From Sternotherus odoratus (lineage: Eukaryota; Chordata; Testudines; Kinosternidae), in contig JAVMKO010000020.1 of NCBI GenBank assembly GCA_032164245.1, positions 7,467,206 to 7,531,205 of the forward strand: a DNA stretch of 64,000 bases, given 5' to 3'. The position numbers and the translations under genes are program-made. Each line of letters begins with the position of its first letter. Within the stretch, counting starts at the first letter, position 1. The notes below the pieces were generated by a model, which saw only the letters and a list, made by a program, of their open reading frames with translations, was not told the DNA's origin and searched no databases. Below, in pieces: positions 33,531-45,918 of the stretch.

Positions 33531-35999
33531 AGTTTCTGCCTGCTTGAGTGATGACACCAGATTCACGTGATGTAACAGCTAAACACCCACCCGCATCTAG
33601 CTGTAACAGAGCAGCCTTCCTTTCTGCCTTTTTCCTTGTGTTTATCTGCTTGCGTTGGACTGGGGAAAACTTACTTAACAAAATCACAGTGGAGTGAGTG
33701 AGCTGAAAACATTTTGGCTGCCACGCGTTTGACTCCATTATAATATCCATGTAAATACTGCCATCGTGCTTTGAAAAGCGTAAGAGAAAATGGTGATTTG
33801 GGATGTGAAATTTTCTTTGAAGCATGTAGTTAATACAGTAGAAGGCTTAAATTGTGTGTGCTCATTAAGAAACTAAAACCTGGAGCATGGGGTGAATCCC
33901 TCCCCGTCCCCCCAAAACAATTATCACTAAGCATGGGTTTCAGCAACATAACCTCTCAAACAATCCTATAACTAGGATACCTGCCTTTGCCTCTTCGTTT
34001 AGGGTTGTTGAACAACCAATAATTTCCTTCCAGAAACATTTTGTTGGTTAATCAGCTTAAGTTCTCCAAACAATTCCATTACTTTGTAAATTATGCCCAT
34101 CCTTATTTCACTGGCCATGGCTTTCCTTTATCTCTTACACTGGACTCAGTCTGTGAGAGACTGAGATATTGAAGGCAATAAGGCTTGATATTAAGCAATA
34201 CACAAGAGCAGGCCCTGTATTGTTCATTGACTCAAAAAACACATTGATCAATTTGGAAATTTTAGAATAAAAAAATCCCACTGATATTCCCAGTCTCTTG
34301 TGCAACATATATATATATTTCTTTCTTTGCTTCAAGCTTCAGATCTGATTTACTTGTCCCAAAGGTTGTTTATTCTGCTTCATGTTGCCTCATTCCTCTT
34401 GCTTTTGTTGCAAATAAACTAATCCTTTCAATTCCAACTCATGTCATTATTTAAGCCTCATGTTCAGTTGTTATACAACATCTGCTACCTGGCCAGATTT
34501 CAGCCTATCGCTTTGGGTTTTTTTGGCTTGTAATTTAACCAGCCAACTGATATGACAGTGTCAGTCTTTATTTGTCTGCTGTTCACACAGGGTGAAAATC
34601 ACCACAGTGCTGTAGGCTAGAGGAGCAAGGACAATAAACATCTTAAGCCCCATTTAAGCAGTGTCTTGAGGGCTTAAGTAAGTGAGAGTTAACATCTGGA
34701 AAGGGGTTGTGCTGGGTTAGGTTGCACAGGGTAACCTTCTCCATCCCAGAATAGTGTCCTATCTTTTTTTCTCTTGGTGAGAGACAAAAGCTTCTGAGTT
34801 TACTCAGAAGCTGGCTCAATAAAAGAGATTGCCTCACCCACCTTGTCTGTCTAATGTGCTGGGACCAACACAACTACAACAGTGCTGTGTGCCTGAACTT
34901 TTACCTGTGTAAAAGTTTCATTGTAGAATCCCGTGCCATTTTACGATACAGACTGTCCCATTTTGATGACACATCAAAAAAGTAGGCCAGTTTCATGCAG
35001 GGAACATACACGGTTCCAAATTCTATCTACTTTTATGCTGGCAGAATTCTGCAACATAAACTTGAAACGAAATCCTTTCTACTGTGTATGAACCAGGTAA
35101 ACATTATATCAGCTTTACAGAGGGGCACAAAGAAACTAAGGGAATTGATTTGTCACCTGGCACAAAGGTTCTGTGTACTTGAGATTTTCCACTATCTATG
35201 TCAGGCAGCTGTGATTGTCATCAGGAATGTAGGTCACAAATGCCTGCCCCCTCAAAATTATGGATTTGAAACAAGGTTTTCAAAGGTGACCAATGATTTG
35301 GAGGGTATCGCTTCTTGGGTGCCTAACCTGAGTCATTTTTAAAGTGGTCTGATTTTGTTTTCAGAGGGTAGGACTCGCTTTCAGACCAAAAAGCCTTTTT
35401 AGGGTGTGAGAGATCACCAAAAATCACTGATGACTTTTGAAAATATAGGCCTTATTTTTTTTAATTGCGTTGTAAATGACCTACGGTTTGGACTTGGTCC
35501 CCGTAAGTGACAACAGGTGTGAAAAAATATATTTCCTTTCCTCTTTCAAGGTCATGTAGTGGCCATTAAGTCGTGTCATAGTGACATTCCACTGCACTGT
35601 CTTGGATCGTATACCTGGTGTCAGTGGGGAAGCTGGATTCCAACTGCAAATTGGCATTTATACTGCTGCTATTTGTCACAATTTAAGTATTCATTTAGGT
35701 TGCAAAACCACAGTAAAAAAGCATGCAACCAGGCACAGGGTGAGCCTCATCCTTTTTCAGATACTGAACTTCCTTCTTATGAGTAGATAAATAGTTGTCA
35801 TGTTCCCTGGTGTTTTATGTGCACACATTTTAACATGGGAGCTCTTGTGGATTGCTTCAGGAGGCATTATCAAAACTCACTCTGATATGTAATTCACTTT
35901 GAGAAAGCTTGATTCATTTCACCATGCTGGTGGTTCAGTTGCAATAGATATAGCCTAACGTAGAATGTTCTTAACTTAATTGAGGATAATCCCTAGAGA
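33531..35999. other. Unassigned AT-rich non-coding DNA
   Basis: No gene is supported. A faint MIR-like scrap lies near 35110 (CTTTACAGAGGGGCACAAAG) and a TTTTCAAAGGTGACC-type palindromic-repeat scrap near 35278. Confidence 0.4.
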
Positions 36000-36545
36000 T
36001 GGACTGTCCTGCTATCCCCCTCCTCCTGGTTGCTCTGGGGATTAGCTCTTCCTAGGTTAAACACCCCAACCACTTTCTCTTCATTCTGTGCAACTCCAAA
36101 TGCTCCCCCTTCGTGGCGTGGCCCTCCAGCCAGGTCACTGTGTGTTTACCCCTTTCTTGGGTGTCAAAAGTCTTTCTGTACAAATGGTCTCAGGTAGTCT
36201 TCCTATTCACGGCCCAGATGGTTCCACTTCTCCAGTGGCTGGTAGGGGGAACCCAGACACACTGTCTACACCAGGTTCCAGCTCAGGGACTTCTAATCAG
36301 TAGCCAAGGTCTGCACTATTGTAAACCCTGCTGCTCGTTCCTTGAGCCTTTTCCTACACTCTCTCTCCAAGGTTTCCATCTCTCCTTCTCTAATGCCCAG
36401 ATGACAGCTACATGTTCCTTCACTTCATTCTCAGCTAGGCTCCATCATCAGTTGTGCTCTATCTGGTCTTCAGAGGGTCTTGACATGAAAAGACATTCTG
36501 CTTCTCCTTGGCATAGGAGTGAAATTCACCCATTGTGATTATAAC
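36000..36545. repeat. Possible LTR-derived pyrimidine-rich block
   Basis: The sequence is rich in C and T (CTCTCTCCAAGGTTTCCATC and similar). A 141-codon + strand ORF and a 71-codon ORF overlap it in different frames; both are Ser/Leu/Pro-rich without motifs. It recalls, from memory, turtle LTR-type repeats. Ends are not defined. Confidence 0.25.
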
Positions 36546-37394
36546 CATCAACTAATGGGGAGAAGTAGATATGCTGGAGGGTAGGGATAGGGTCCAGAGT
36601 GACCTAGACAAATTGGAGGAGACCTCTGGAAAGTAGGGGCACTCTATCAGGTCTTGAAATAGGAGGGATTGGGACCGTGACATCCTTCGAAAATCTGGGC
36701 TTGATATAATTACCAGTTACACCAAATACAGTACAGTTGAAATAAACAGCAAAGCAAGATTACATTACATCTTGAATTCTACCATCTTTTGATCTCCCAG
36801 AAAAACTGATGAAGGCATTTGATAGCAAAGAATTAAGTGGATTATTTAGGATGTCCTTTTATTTTCCTAGTTGCCTAATACTGAAAATATTCAGACTGGA
36901 TAGCTTTGTGGTTCAGATCAATAGAAATTTTCTATTAGTGCCGAATTACTCTCATGAGAGGAAAGGAAGCAATCAAGTCAGCCATGAGGAAAGATTAAGT
37001 ACCCATGTGTGTTAATTGAGACTGGACTTACATGACCCATTCTTACGTTATTGCATTGAAATTGTAATGTGGTTCATGCAAATATCAAATGTCATCCTAA
37101 TGGGTTGTCATAGTAATGCTGATGGGCTGATTTCCAATCAGCCAAATAACTATTCAGTGAATCCAATTCACTTCCACAAGTCTGTGGCCCCACTTGGTCC
37201 CATTACCTGCAATTTCTGAAGGACTTGGTTCACTCTACCTGGTCAGCATTTTTTTCAAGAATTAAAATTTTGGACAAAACAATTTAACAAAATAATTTAA
37301 AAAGTTCTATCATTTTTTGACCAGCCCTGGGTAGTAATTGTCACCTAATTGCAACAGACAGGTTAAGGGATGTTGCAGATACAACTACTGAGTC
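36546..37394. other. Unassigned AT-rich DNA
   Basis: No gene is supported. TTTTTTGACCAGCCCTGGG at 37313-37331 looks like the right end of the A/T-rich inverted-repeat family; the left end is not clear. Confidence 0.35.
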
Positions 37395-37640
37395 CCGCCT
37401 GTCTATTTAAGGAACTTATATGGTGCCCTATTACTGTAGTAGCTGAGCACCTGACAATCGTCAATGTATTTATACTCCTGACACCTCAGAGGGAGTCCAG
37501 AGAGCTAGTTGCTTCATCTTTCATATGGGGGAACTCAGGCATAGAGAGAAGCTAAGTGACTTGCCCAAGGTCATTCAAAAAGTCTGTGGTGGAACTAGGA
37601 ATTGAATATGCATTCCCCAAGTCCTAGGCTATTACTTAAT
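37395..37640 (-). mobile_element. MIR-like SINE, minus strand
   Basis: GAGCACCTGACAATCGTCAA, then GGGGGAACTCAGGCATAGAG, AAGTGACTTGCCCAAGGTCA, GTGGTGGAACTAGGAATTGA and CCAAGTCCTAGGCTATTACT follow in the reverse SINE order. It is similar to the copies at 43985 and 54680. Confidence 0.8.
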
Positions 37641-40280
37641 CATCCTTGCTCTCCAGAAGACCCATATTCATACTTTAGGGCTTACACTGATGGCCATGGG
37701 GATTAGGACAAGGACTTCATGAGGGACAGTTCTGCCTATTATGGAGTTTTTGGATCATTCTCTGAAGAATTTGGTGCTGGCCACTGTTGGAGACCATTTG
37801 TCTAATCCAACGTGGTCATTCCTATGCTTCATACCAAGACTTTCTTCAGTACAAATAGTTCCCCCCAGCTGACTATGTGGAGGAGTGAGCTCAGATATGT
37901 CTGTGCTCTGTTTTCTGTGCTCATTGGAGGATTTCAGGCTCAAGGATTGTCAGCCAATCCTCTTTCTCCATCACTAAATTCACATGGCTTAAAAAAAAAA
38001 GATTTTAAAAGAAAAACACATTACCAAATTAGAAATGTGACAGGACAAGTTGTGTCTTAGATCCCAATTTTTGTCCCTCTGGAGTGCACCCCTTAGGTGA
38101 CAGACCTGTCTTCCTTCACCTTTCTCAAGGGTGTACCCCTATGATTCAACCACATTGGAACTGGATCTCTGGATGGAAGCTCCCTGTTTCTCAGTTATGT
38201 TAATACAACAGGCCTAGCTGTGTTTGGCACCAGCAATCACTTTTCCTTTGGGGTCCAGTGAGTAGTGGCTGGTTAAAATGATTCTGAAATAGCTTCTTCA
38301 AAACAAAACTTTATTATTCACCCAGACTAGATGATCCTGATGGTCCCTTCTGGCCTTGAAGTCCGAGTCTAAATCCGAGACGGGGGTTAAAACAATGCAG
38401 GCATATTTCCCCATACCTAAACCTTAACCTTTCCTTGCGAGCTTTGGTAAATTCCATTCAGCCCAGTTACCTCCATCTCTGGGCTAAGAGAAGCAGATAA
38501 CTGAGCAGTGGCTCATAACTCACTCTCCTTTTCTTGTTTCCAAGAGGATCGTTCTAACTGTTTTTATGCTCTTTGGGTAGGCGTTCAGCCTTGTCAAACC
38601 AACAGCGTGATTCTGCCTGGCATCTGGAAAATAGCATCTTCCTATTTGCTGGCCTTGCCATTGTTATCTGAATTTCCTTGAAGCTGTTCACCCCAGGTGG
38701 ATTATCTCTACTGTTGTTTCATCATTTCCAGTTTGTTTTGCCTCTTAACAGCATCCTGGAAGTTCCATTTGGTCAGACAGGGTAATAGGTAAACCCGTGT
38801 GCATATGATAGTTACATACGTATTTCAGATATTGCCCTCATTCTGCACAGGCAGAAAATATGGACAATTAAATGTTTATTTCAGAAATATGAAGGAGGAA
38901 TGCTATTTCCAAAATGATTGCTGATAAAAATTGCCTGATGCACTCTGTGTTGGTCGTACTAGCTAACGTCACTGGGATGGTTAGATAAGACTGGGGGGTA
39001 AGTTCAAGATGGCTATTAGCATTCTACAGCAAGATCTCGAGCTTGGGTCATAGAGCAGAGATCCATCCCCCTGTCATTGATGTTTGTGTAAAAACTACCA
39101 TTGACTATATTGGTTCAATATTGGGCCTTCAGTCCTCAAAGATGACATTCAGAGCTCCATGGAGACAATGGGAAGACTCAGTGGGCTTTGCATCTGAGTG
39201 GATAGTCAACGTGCATTTTTAGACAGGAACAGAAAACAAATCTTGATATTAGCAGAATAGCTGTCCAAGACTAAGAAATTCCTGCAATTATAGCTTGAAT
39301 GAAAGGTATTGCTTTTCTAGCTTGTGTAAGACGATTGCTAGCACTTTGGAGCTTGAGGAATTAACCTTCCACCTTGACTTGCTTTCAGGTGAAACAAATA
39401 GAAAACAGTACTAGCAACTGGCTTTGATTCAGCACTTTTAAAATATATTTAGCTGCGTGCAGAGCTGTAAAGCAAGAAAACAATCTTGGGAGTCACAGGT
39501 CCAACAACACAACAAACTTTTTAGCAAGGAGAGAGAAATGTTGTTTCCCATAAATGGAGAATTGTTATTAATAGAGGAGAGTCTATACCTGTTCTCTCTT
39601 GGCCACTGGTGGCAATTGTGGTATTCTGAGTAGTATTTGAAGATTGTGCTATTGTTCCTTTGGCCTGAGTAGTTAGCCAAAATTCAGAACTTTTCAGGAT
39701 TTTTCTCCTTAGGCTGAGAAACTGACTATACCAAGAATATACCTGACTCGTATTGTGGTGTTTATTTACAAACTGTACACAAAGTCCTGTTTCCCTGACC
39801 ACAGTAGGAGCCAAAACTAGAAGACTCTTTCCTTGCTCAGAAATGCCTAACTCTTCCCATTTAGTAAGATTTCTGTCTCTGTGGGTCATGCTCACACCTC
39901 CTTATTCCAGCTGTGTCTGCCCCCAAACCACACAGGTTGCAAACCCATGTCTTGGCCCCCTTTGTTTGCAGCCAGAGAAACCATGCAGTCTTAACTCTGA
40001 CCTGCTATGCAGCCAAGTGTCTTGGATATTAGCCCCCAGCTGCTTTACTGCATATACTGATTGCTACTTTTGACAAGAGTGAAAGAGAACGTTTGGTGCA
40101 GCCATTGGCTTTAACGAGATCTGTGATTGTCTTTAGGTCCAAGAATCTGTTGAAGACAGCTGTCAACACCTTTCAGCATAAGAAAACAAATATATAGAGA
40201 GTGACTAAGATCTAGATTTTGACACACAAACACACCTGCCTCATACACTAGAGCAAAACATGGTCCTGCCACATGGGCTG
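37641..40280. other. Unassigned DNA with an LTR-like scrap
   Basis: No gene is supported. From about 38050 to 38820 the sequence may be a decayed minus-strand LTR (AACTTTATTATTCACCC near 38308 gives an AATAAAG on the minus strand), but ends were not found. ORFs at 39438-40073 on both strands overlap and lack motifs. Confidence 0.3.
38325..38368 (+). mobile_element. CR1 3' end scrap, + strand
   Basis: CAGACTAGATGATCCTGATG and GTCCCTTCTGGCCTTGAAGT are the terminal CR1 signature; it ends GTCCGAGTCTA. Confidence 0.65.
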
Positions 40281-41140
40281 TGTCATAAGTATAAAGTAGC
40301 CTAGAATTACTGTTTACCTGTAAGGGGGTAAGCTAAAGGTAACCTGAGAGGGGGATAGGGACCAATAGGAACCAGAGATGATAATCAACCTCGAAGACAA
40401 AGAGAGTTTTAGTTTCGGTTTAGCTCTCGGGCTGTTCTTCTTCGGCTATGGGATAAACCACACTATGTCTTTTACTCTACCTATCTATAATCTTCTAACA
40501 AGTCAAGTTCAGCAGTAAGTGAATTGTATCACTTGATAAAATCTCCAGTGTGGAATTTAGCTGTGTTCTTATACTTTTAAGCTTCAGCAGAAGGAGAATC
40601 CCTAGGGAGGGGTTAGTCCCTTGTGATGCTCTTGTGATGCAAGTGGTTTTTTTCTATTGATTTCTGTACAGGGGATTTAGTGTTTGCAGGATCAGGACCT
40701 AAGTTAAGACAAAGACAGACACAAGAAAATAACACCACAGGGGATGAAAGGCAGATGTATTCCTTTCTTTTTTGCTTTAATTAAAATCTTTCTTTTAAGA
40801 CTCTGACTGCTTGTTTTCCATTGTGTAGATTCAGGCTTTGAATCAGGAAAAGTCTCACAGGAAAAGTGAGGTGTTTTTTTTCTCAAACTTCCCAGGGAGG
40901 GAGGATAAGCTTGGGGATTTTGTGGATGGGGGAAGGACGGGTCCCAAACTACCCAAATCCATGGTTTTGTGGGCTTAGTTTGGTGGTGGCAGGTACAAAG
41001 TCCAGACACCGGAGAAGTCTGTATTCTGAGGAACAAGTTTTAACCTAAGCTGGTAAAATAAGCTTGGGGGTTATTTCTTTTTTTCATGTGGGTCCCCACA
41101 TCTTTACTCTAGAATTCAGAGTGGGGAGGCAATCCTGACA
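40281..41140 (+). mobile_element. Solo LTR, 860 bp, with exact 5-bp duplication
   Basis: The element starts TGTCATAAGTATAAAG and ends GGCAATCCTGACA, giving perfect terminal inverted repeats TGTCA/TGACA. GGCTG lies immediately outside both ends (40276-40280 and 41141-41145), a 5-bp target duplication as made by many retroviral-type integrases. An ATTAAA-type polyadenylation signal is present near 40780. No internal gag/pol/env sequence is seen, so it is a solo LTR left by recombination. Orientation is given by this signal and by recall of the turtle LTR family. It could be from an endogenous retrovirus or a Gypsy-type element. Confidence 0.93.
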
Positions 41141-41184
41141 GGCTGTGATGGGGATATCATGCATCCCCATGAAGTTGACCTTCC

Positions 41185-41600
41185 TATACTTGGATCTTTG
41201 AAAGACTCAAGGAGCTCAATCTATTCAGTTTAACAAAGAGAAGGTTGAGGGTGGCTTGATAGTCTATAAGTATCTCCATGGGGAACCAATATTTAATACT
41301 GGGCTCTTAAATCTGGCAGCAAAAGGTATAATACCATCCAATGCCTGGAAGAAGAAGCCAGACAAATTCAGACTGGAAATAAGATGTAATTTTTTAATGA
41401 TGAGAGTAATTAACCATTGGAACAACTTATTAAAGTCGTGGTGGATTCTCCATCCCTGGCAATTTTAAAATCAAGATGGGATGATTTTCTAAAAGAGCTG
41501 TTCTTGGAATTATTTTAGGGAAGTCCTCTGGCCTGTGCTATACAGTAGATATACTAGATGATCACAATGGTCACTTCTGGCTTTAGAATATGTGGATTTA
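41185..41600 (+). mobile_element. CR1 LINE 3' region, + strand
   Basis: The order is AGACTCAAGGAGCTCAATCT, TTTAACAAAGAGAAGGTTGA, GGTGGCTTGATAGTCTATAA, AATTCAGACTGGAAATAAGA, AATTAACCATTGGAACAACT, GTGGTGGATTCTCCATCCCT, and the 3' signature ACTAGATGATCACAATGGTC. The 70-codon ORF at 41256-41468 lies inside this CR1 sequence and is not a gene. It is the mirror of the minus-strand copy at 4272. Confidence 0.92.
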
Positions 41601-42984
41601 GAAGGACCAGAAAGAGTGGTTAGGGTCTCTATTTCATATACCTCATGCTGGGTAATAACATGAGGACTCAGTGTTTCTAAAGCTAAACTGGTACTTTATT
41701 TAGATCCTTATTTATTTATACAGGATGCTGCAGCTACAGGTAACATTTCAGCCATATGCACACAGACTGACTTCCTGGTGCATCCTCCAAAGTTGTTCTT
41801 CCTTTAACTTTGCCTCCTCCTTCTAAGTTCCATGCTGGTTGCTACACCCACTTTCTCCAAGCATGGTAGTAAATCTTCCCCAAACACAGAATGGTCACAC
41901 AGTTCAAGATACGATAGATGAGGTAGGGCCCACCTTGCACTGAACTTTGTGCAGAAGTCAGAGGGGATCTAGAAAAGGTCTTTGATTATGTAGAACTCAT
42001 GGCAGGATAAGGGCCATGTTTGAGGTTTGGTTTTGTTTAATTTCTGTCTCTTCCTTTAAAAAAGAAGGGTCAACTTTTTCCTATGACTCATTTGAAATGA
42101 AGGAGGATGCAAGGTAGAAACAGGCCTAGGATTTTGTTGTTTAAACCATGTAAGGGATTAAATCCATGCTTAAGAAGAGAGTTCCAAGAGGGAACATCAG
42201 TTTATTATTTTGTGAAGATCAGGTATTTACCTATGTAACCAGAAGTGAGTTTTAGGACCACAAAAAGTGAGTTTATAATTCAAAATGCAAAGAATAAAAA
42301 CCAAACTACCAAGTGCACAGTCCTGCAAACACTTATGTAACTGTTTAACTTTCCCCATGTGAATAGTCCCATTGGAAATCATTGAGCTGTCTCACCTGAG
42401 CAAAGCTAAACAGCTGTGTAAGCATTTGTAGGATCAGCATCTAAATTATGCTTGTGACAGATTATGTGAAGGCATGGAATATTCAAAAACTATTGCTTCA
42501 ACTTTATAAATGTTATATCTATCTCTGTGGGCTTGCTAGAGATTGTATTCTTAGCTCCATGGGTAGCTATAGTCTCCTGCAGGAATTAAAATCTCTAGAA
42601 ATTAATTAATACAAATCCCTTATACTGGTAACAACTCAGTGGAAGTTTCACCCATTCACTTGATCCAAGAACTGACATGAAACTTAGGTCAAGAGTTCCT
42701 TCAGAAAAGGCTTGAAGTACCATGGAATCTATCAGGGTCTCCATGTGGAAGATGGGTGACACCTGGTACGCTCTATGCATGCATATAAGATGTTGGTTGT
42801 TTTTAACATACATTTTCTCTGGAATCCTTTTCTTCTGAGTAGATAGTATTTTGCTTTATCAACTCTTGGTGGTCACTGACTAATCCTGTCATTGGCCCTG
42901 TTCTGTCATCCGGTACCACTGAGAACAGTCTAGAATAATCCATGTCACCCCACTGTACCCTATATCACAATCCCTTTAAAAGCA
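41601..42984. other. Unassigned AT-rich non-coding DNA
   Basis: No gene is supported. A palindromic-repeat scrap (GTAACTGTTTAACTTTCCCC) lies at 42310-42440. Confidence 0.4.
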
Positions 42985-43155
42985 GCAGATCAAATATAAG
43001 AATGGCCATACTGGGTCAGAGCAATGTTCTATCTGCCCATTATCGTGTCTTCCAGCAGTGGCCAATGCTAGGTACTTCAGAGGCAATGAACAGAACAGCT
43101 AATCATTGATTAATCCATCCTCTATTGCCAATTTCTAGTTTATGACAAACAGATA
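42985..43155 (-). mobile_element. CR1-type 3' region, minus strand
   Basis: AGAATGGCCATACTGGGTCA, GCAGTGGCCAATGCTAGGTA, TTCAGAGGCAATGAACAGAA and AATCCATCCTCTATTGCC match the second CR1 subfamily style also found at 52728 and 62510. Confidence 0.8.
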
Positions 43156-43264
43156 TAAAACATTATTAGAAATAATACATAAGCATGTCAGCTTTAAAAA
43201 AAACAACAACAAAGAACAAGCTAATGGCTTCAAAATTTCAGTCCTTCCATTTTTGTCCTTGAGC

Positions 43265-43400
43265 AGATTTAGTACGACTTGAATCAAATGTCATTTCAGC
43301 TTGAATCCTAGTCAACAAATCTCCAGTGAAATTCTATTAATTTTCAATTAAACTTCAAGTAAACCAATTAGCATTTTCATTTTTCAAGAGGAACAAATGC
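43265..43400. promoter_or_regulatory. Candidate conserved non-coding segment
   Basis: A run of homeodomain-type sites (ATTAATTTTCAATTAAAC, CAATTAGCATTTTC) lies in DNA with no recognised repeat. The role is inferred from composition only. Confidence 0.2.
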
Positions 43401-43664
43401 AGAATCTGTAATGAGTCTATCCAGTCATTCGCAGAGGAATAAATGGTCTGGACAGATTTCTGCAGTCAATCTTTCTGTGCAACTTCATCAAGTATATTAC
43501 TCTTATCTTCTCCTCTCCTGTTTTAGGCACTATATCAGCTTTCTTGTGGTGTCTGCAATCTCTTCTCCTTCCTCCCTCCTAGCAGGCTCATGATCCTTCC
43601 TCTTTTTTTTTCACCCCAGTCTCCTTGTGTCATTATGTATACCAGAGTAGCATTTCATGGCTCC

Positions 43665-43885
43665 ATCATGCTAAGGAGTGTAAATATAGGCAGAAGCAAT
43701 CCCTTCCCCAAAGAGCTCTCTACCCTAAATAGGTTAGGCAGGTGGGAGGAGATATTATTATTCCTATTGTACAGATGGAAAGATTAAATGACTTGTGCAA
43801 GGTTACCAAAGGAGAGTTGGTATTTGAACCCAGCTCTCCTGAGTCTCAGTGCAGTGGTTTAACCAAAAGACTATTCTTTCTTACT
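43665..43885 (-). mobile_element. MIR-like SINE, minus strand
   Basis: AATCCCTTCCCCAAAGAGCT, TATTGTACAGATGGAAAGAT, AATGACTTGTGCAAGGTTAC and TATTTGAACCCAGCTCTCCT follow in the reverse order of the body and head. Confidence 0.8.
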
Positions 43886-43984
43886 ATGCTTATCTCTATG
43901 TATGAAGGCCAGATTGATTGAAGCACTTTAAGGCAGTGATTTAAGCATCTATTTGGCCCCCATTAGACCAGTTGCTGCATGCTT

Positions 43985-44175
43985 CACAAGCTTTAATGTA
44001 TTTATCTTCGCATAGCCTCTGTGAGGCAGGGCAGTGCTATTATCCCCATTTTACAGATGGTGAACTGAGGTACTGAGAAAATAAGCGACTTGCCCAATGT
44101 CTCACGGCAAGTCTATGGTGGCACAGGGACTTGAACCTAAAAATCCCAAGTCCTAGGCTAGTGCTCCAAGCATAT
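43985..44175 (-). mobile_element. MIR-like SINE, minus strand
   Basis: Runs from AAGCTTTAATGTATTTATCT through CTATTATCCCCATTTTACAG and GCGACTTGCCCAATGTCTCA to the B-box-like GACTTGAACCTAAAAATCCC. It sits about 100 bp after another SINE of the same class. Confidence 0.8.
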
Positions 44176-44772
44176 TTACCACTTAAAATATGTACATATC
44201 TACATATACATGAAGAGTATAAAACTATTCTTTGTGTGTGTGTATAGATGTATATTTGGAGGGGTTACTGTTCATAATCCTACATTACCATGGGGGAATG
44301 AACACAGCAAATGTCAGCATCAAGGCTAAGTGCTCTTATGGAACTGCTTATTTAGAGATTACGTGCCCATTCAGAAAGCATCTGATTCTGTTCGGTTTCT
44401 GGCAGACCTGTGTGAAGCAAGCAGGTGAAGTGTTTATTATATTTCTGGACTGGCAAGACTCCTGAATCATACTCTCATTCCTGTAGCGTGGAACAGTCAA
44501 CTAAACACAGTGTATGTGTGAAGAAGTAGTGCTATCCAGGGCCTAGTTAGCATAAACCTAAGTGTGTGTTCTTCTTGACATCCAGCAGAAATTACAGCAG
44601 CAACTCATTGTTCTCCTACTTTGTAATAACCAGATTTTAAGTCACTCATGGCTGCTGCTGTGGTCATTTTAACAGTGCTTTTGCAAAACGCTAGGTTGTA
44701 TAGATGGGCCTGAATTGCCAAGTTCAGAACTGGATCCCTACCCCAAACCAATATCATAGGATTCTCTTTAGT
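44176..44772. other. Unassigned non-coding stretch
   Basis: A short (GT)n run lies near 44235. No gene is supported. Confidence 0.4.
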
Positions 44773-45038
44773 TAGGGTACGTCTATACTACCCGCTAGAT
44801 TGGCAGGTAGTGTTCAATGTATCAGGGATCGATTTATCGCGTCTCATCTAGATCCCTGAATCCCCATTGATTCTCGAACTCCAGCTCCACAAGAGGAGTA
44901 AGCGGAGTGGATGGGGGAGTCACTGCGGTCGACTCGCTGCTGTGAGGATGGCCAGGTAAGTCGAACTAAGATACTTCGAATAGTGTAGCTGGAGTTACGT
45001 ATCTTAATTTGAAACCCCCACAGTGTAGCCAAGGCCTT
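44773..45038. mobile_element. CpG-rich inverted-repeat element, family B, copy 1
   Basis: The left end TTAGGGTACGTCTATACTA and right end CAGTGTAGCCAAGGCCTTAG are imperfect inverted repeats. The central CGATTTATCGCGTCTCATC and downstream GTCGACTCGC modules match family B at 47094. There is no ORF of interest and no clean duplication. Confidence 0.75.
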
Positions 45039-45510
45039 AGAAAACCTTTTATATGAAACATGGTATTCCTTGAGAAAGGGGGGAAAGTGTTGGTTTCAGT
45101 TTCATGTAGAAAAGGGCTTGTGAACTCAGACTAGTTGTAAGCATTGCAAAACTGAGCTCCATGCAGTTCTTCCAGATGAATGCTGTGGGTTAGTTTTCAT
45201 AACAAGGTGAGAGGTATCTGTATTTCAGTGCAAAATCAATTAAAATTTTAGGGTTCAGACAAACACGCAGATTGAAAGAAAACACAAGGGACTAAAATTT
45301 AAAAACATGACTAGTCATTTGGGGAACTTTGGACACCTTAATGGGGGTCTGATATTCAAAAAGTGATGCGCAATTATCTCTGAAAATTGGCTCTCAAAGT
45401 AGGACCCCAAAATTGTGAATCACTTTGGAAAATGTTGAACAGAGAGTGCTGCCATCAGAAAACCATTTATACCCCACCCACCCCCGTCAGCTATCATGGT
45501 ATTGCAGCAC
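45039..45510. other. Unassigned stretch with palindromic-repeat scraps
   Basis: AACTTTGGACACCTTAATGG near 45328 resembles the AAGGTGTCT-type palindromic repeat. No gene is supported. Confidence 0.35.
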
Positions 45511-45518
45511 CAGTAGAT

Positions 45519-45910
45519 CAGTGGTTCTCAACCCGGATATGTGTATCCCTGGGGATATGTAGAGATCTTCCAGGGGGAACATCAACTCATCTATTTGCCT
45601 AGTTTTACAACAGGCTGCATAAAAAGCACTAAAAGTCAGTACAAATTAAAATTTCATACAGACAATAACTTTATTTTACTGCTCTATATGCTGAAATGTA
45701 AGTACAATATTTATATCCAATTGATTTATAATTATATGGTAAAAATGAGAAAGTAAGCAATTTATCATTAATAATATGCTGTAACACTGGTATTTTTATA
45801 TCTAAATTTTATAAGCAAGCAGTTTTTAAGTGAGGTGAAACTTGGGGATACACAAGACAACACAGATTCCTGAAAGGGGTACTGTCATCTGGGAAGGTTG
45901 AGAACCACTG
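45519..45910. mobile_element. 392-bp hAT element with exact 8-bp duplication
   Basis: The ends are CAGTGGTTCTCAACCC and GGTTGAGAACCACTG, near-perfect inverted repeats. CAGTAGAT is repeated exactly at 45511-45518 and 45911-45918. The interior is AT-rich with no transposase, so it is a non-autonomous hAT element. Terminal CAGTGGTTCTCAA is a classic hAT-Charlie style end; the family assignment beyond that is recall. Confidence 0.95.
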
Positions 45911-45918
45911 CAGTAGAT

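Noticed and set aside
33427..33825. 132-codon minus-strand ORF
   Set aside because: It crosses the edge of a GC-rich repeat-like block. It shows no domain or family signature.
36113..36538. 141-codon + strand ORF
   Set aside because: It lies in a pyrimidine-rich, repeat-like block and has no motifs. A second ORF overlaps it in another frame.
41256..41468. 70-codon ORF
   Set aside because: It lies in the 3' region of a CR1 element and is not a host gene.
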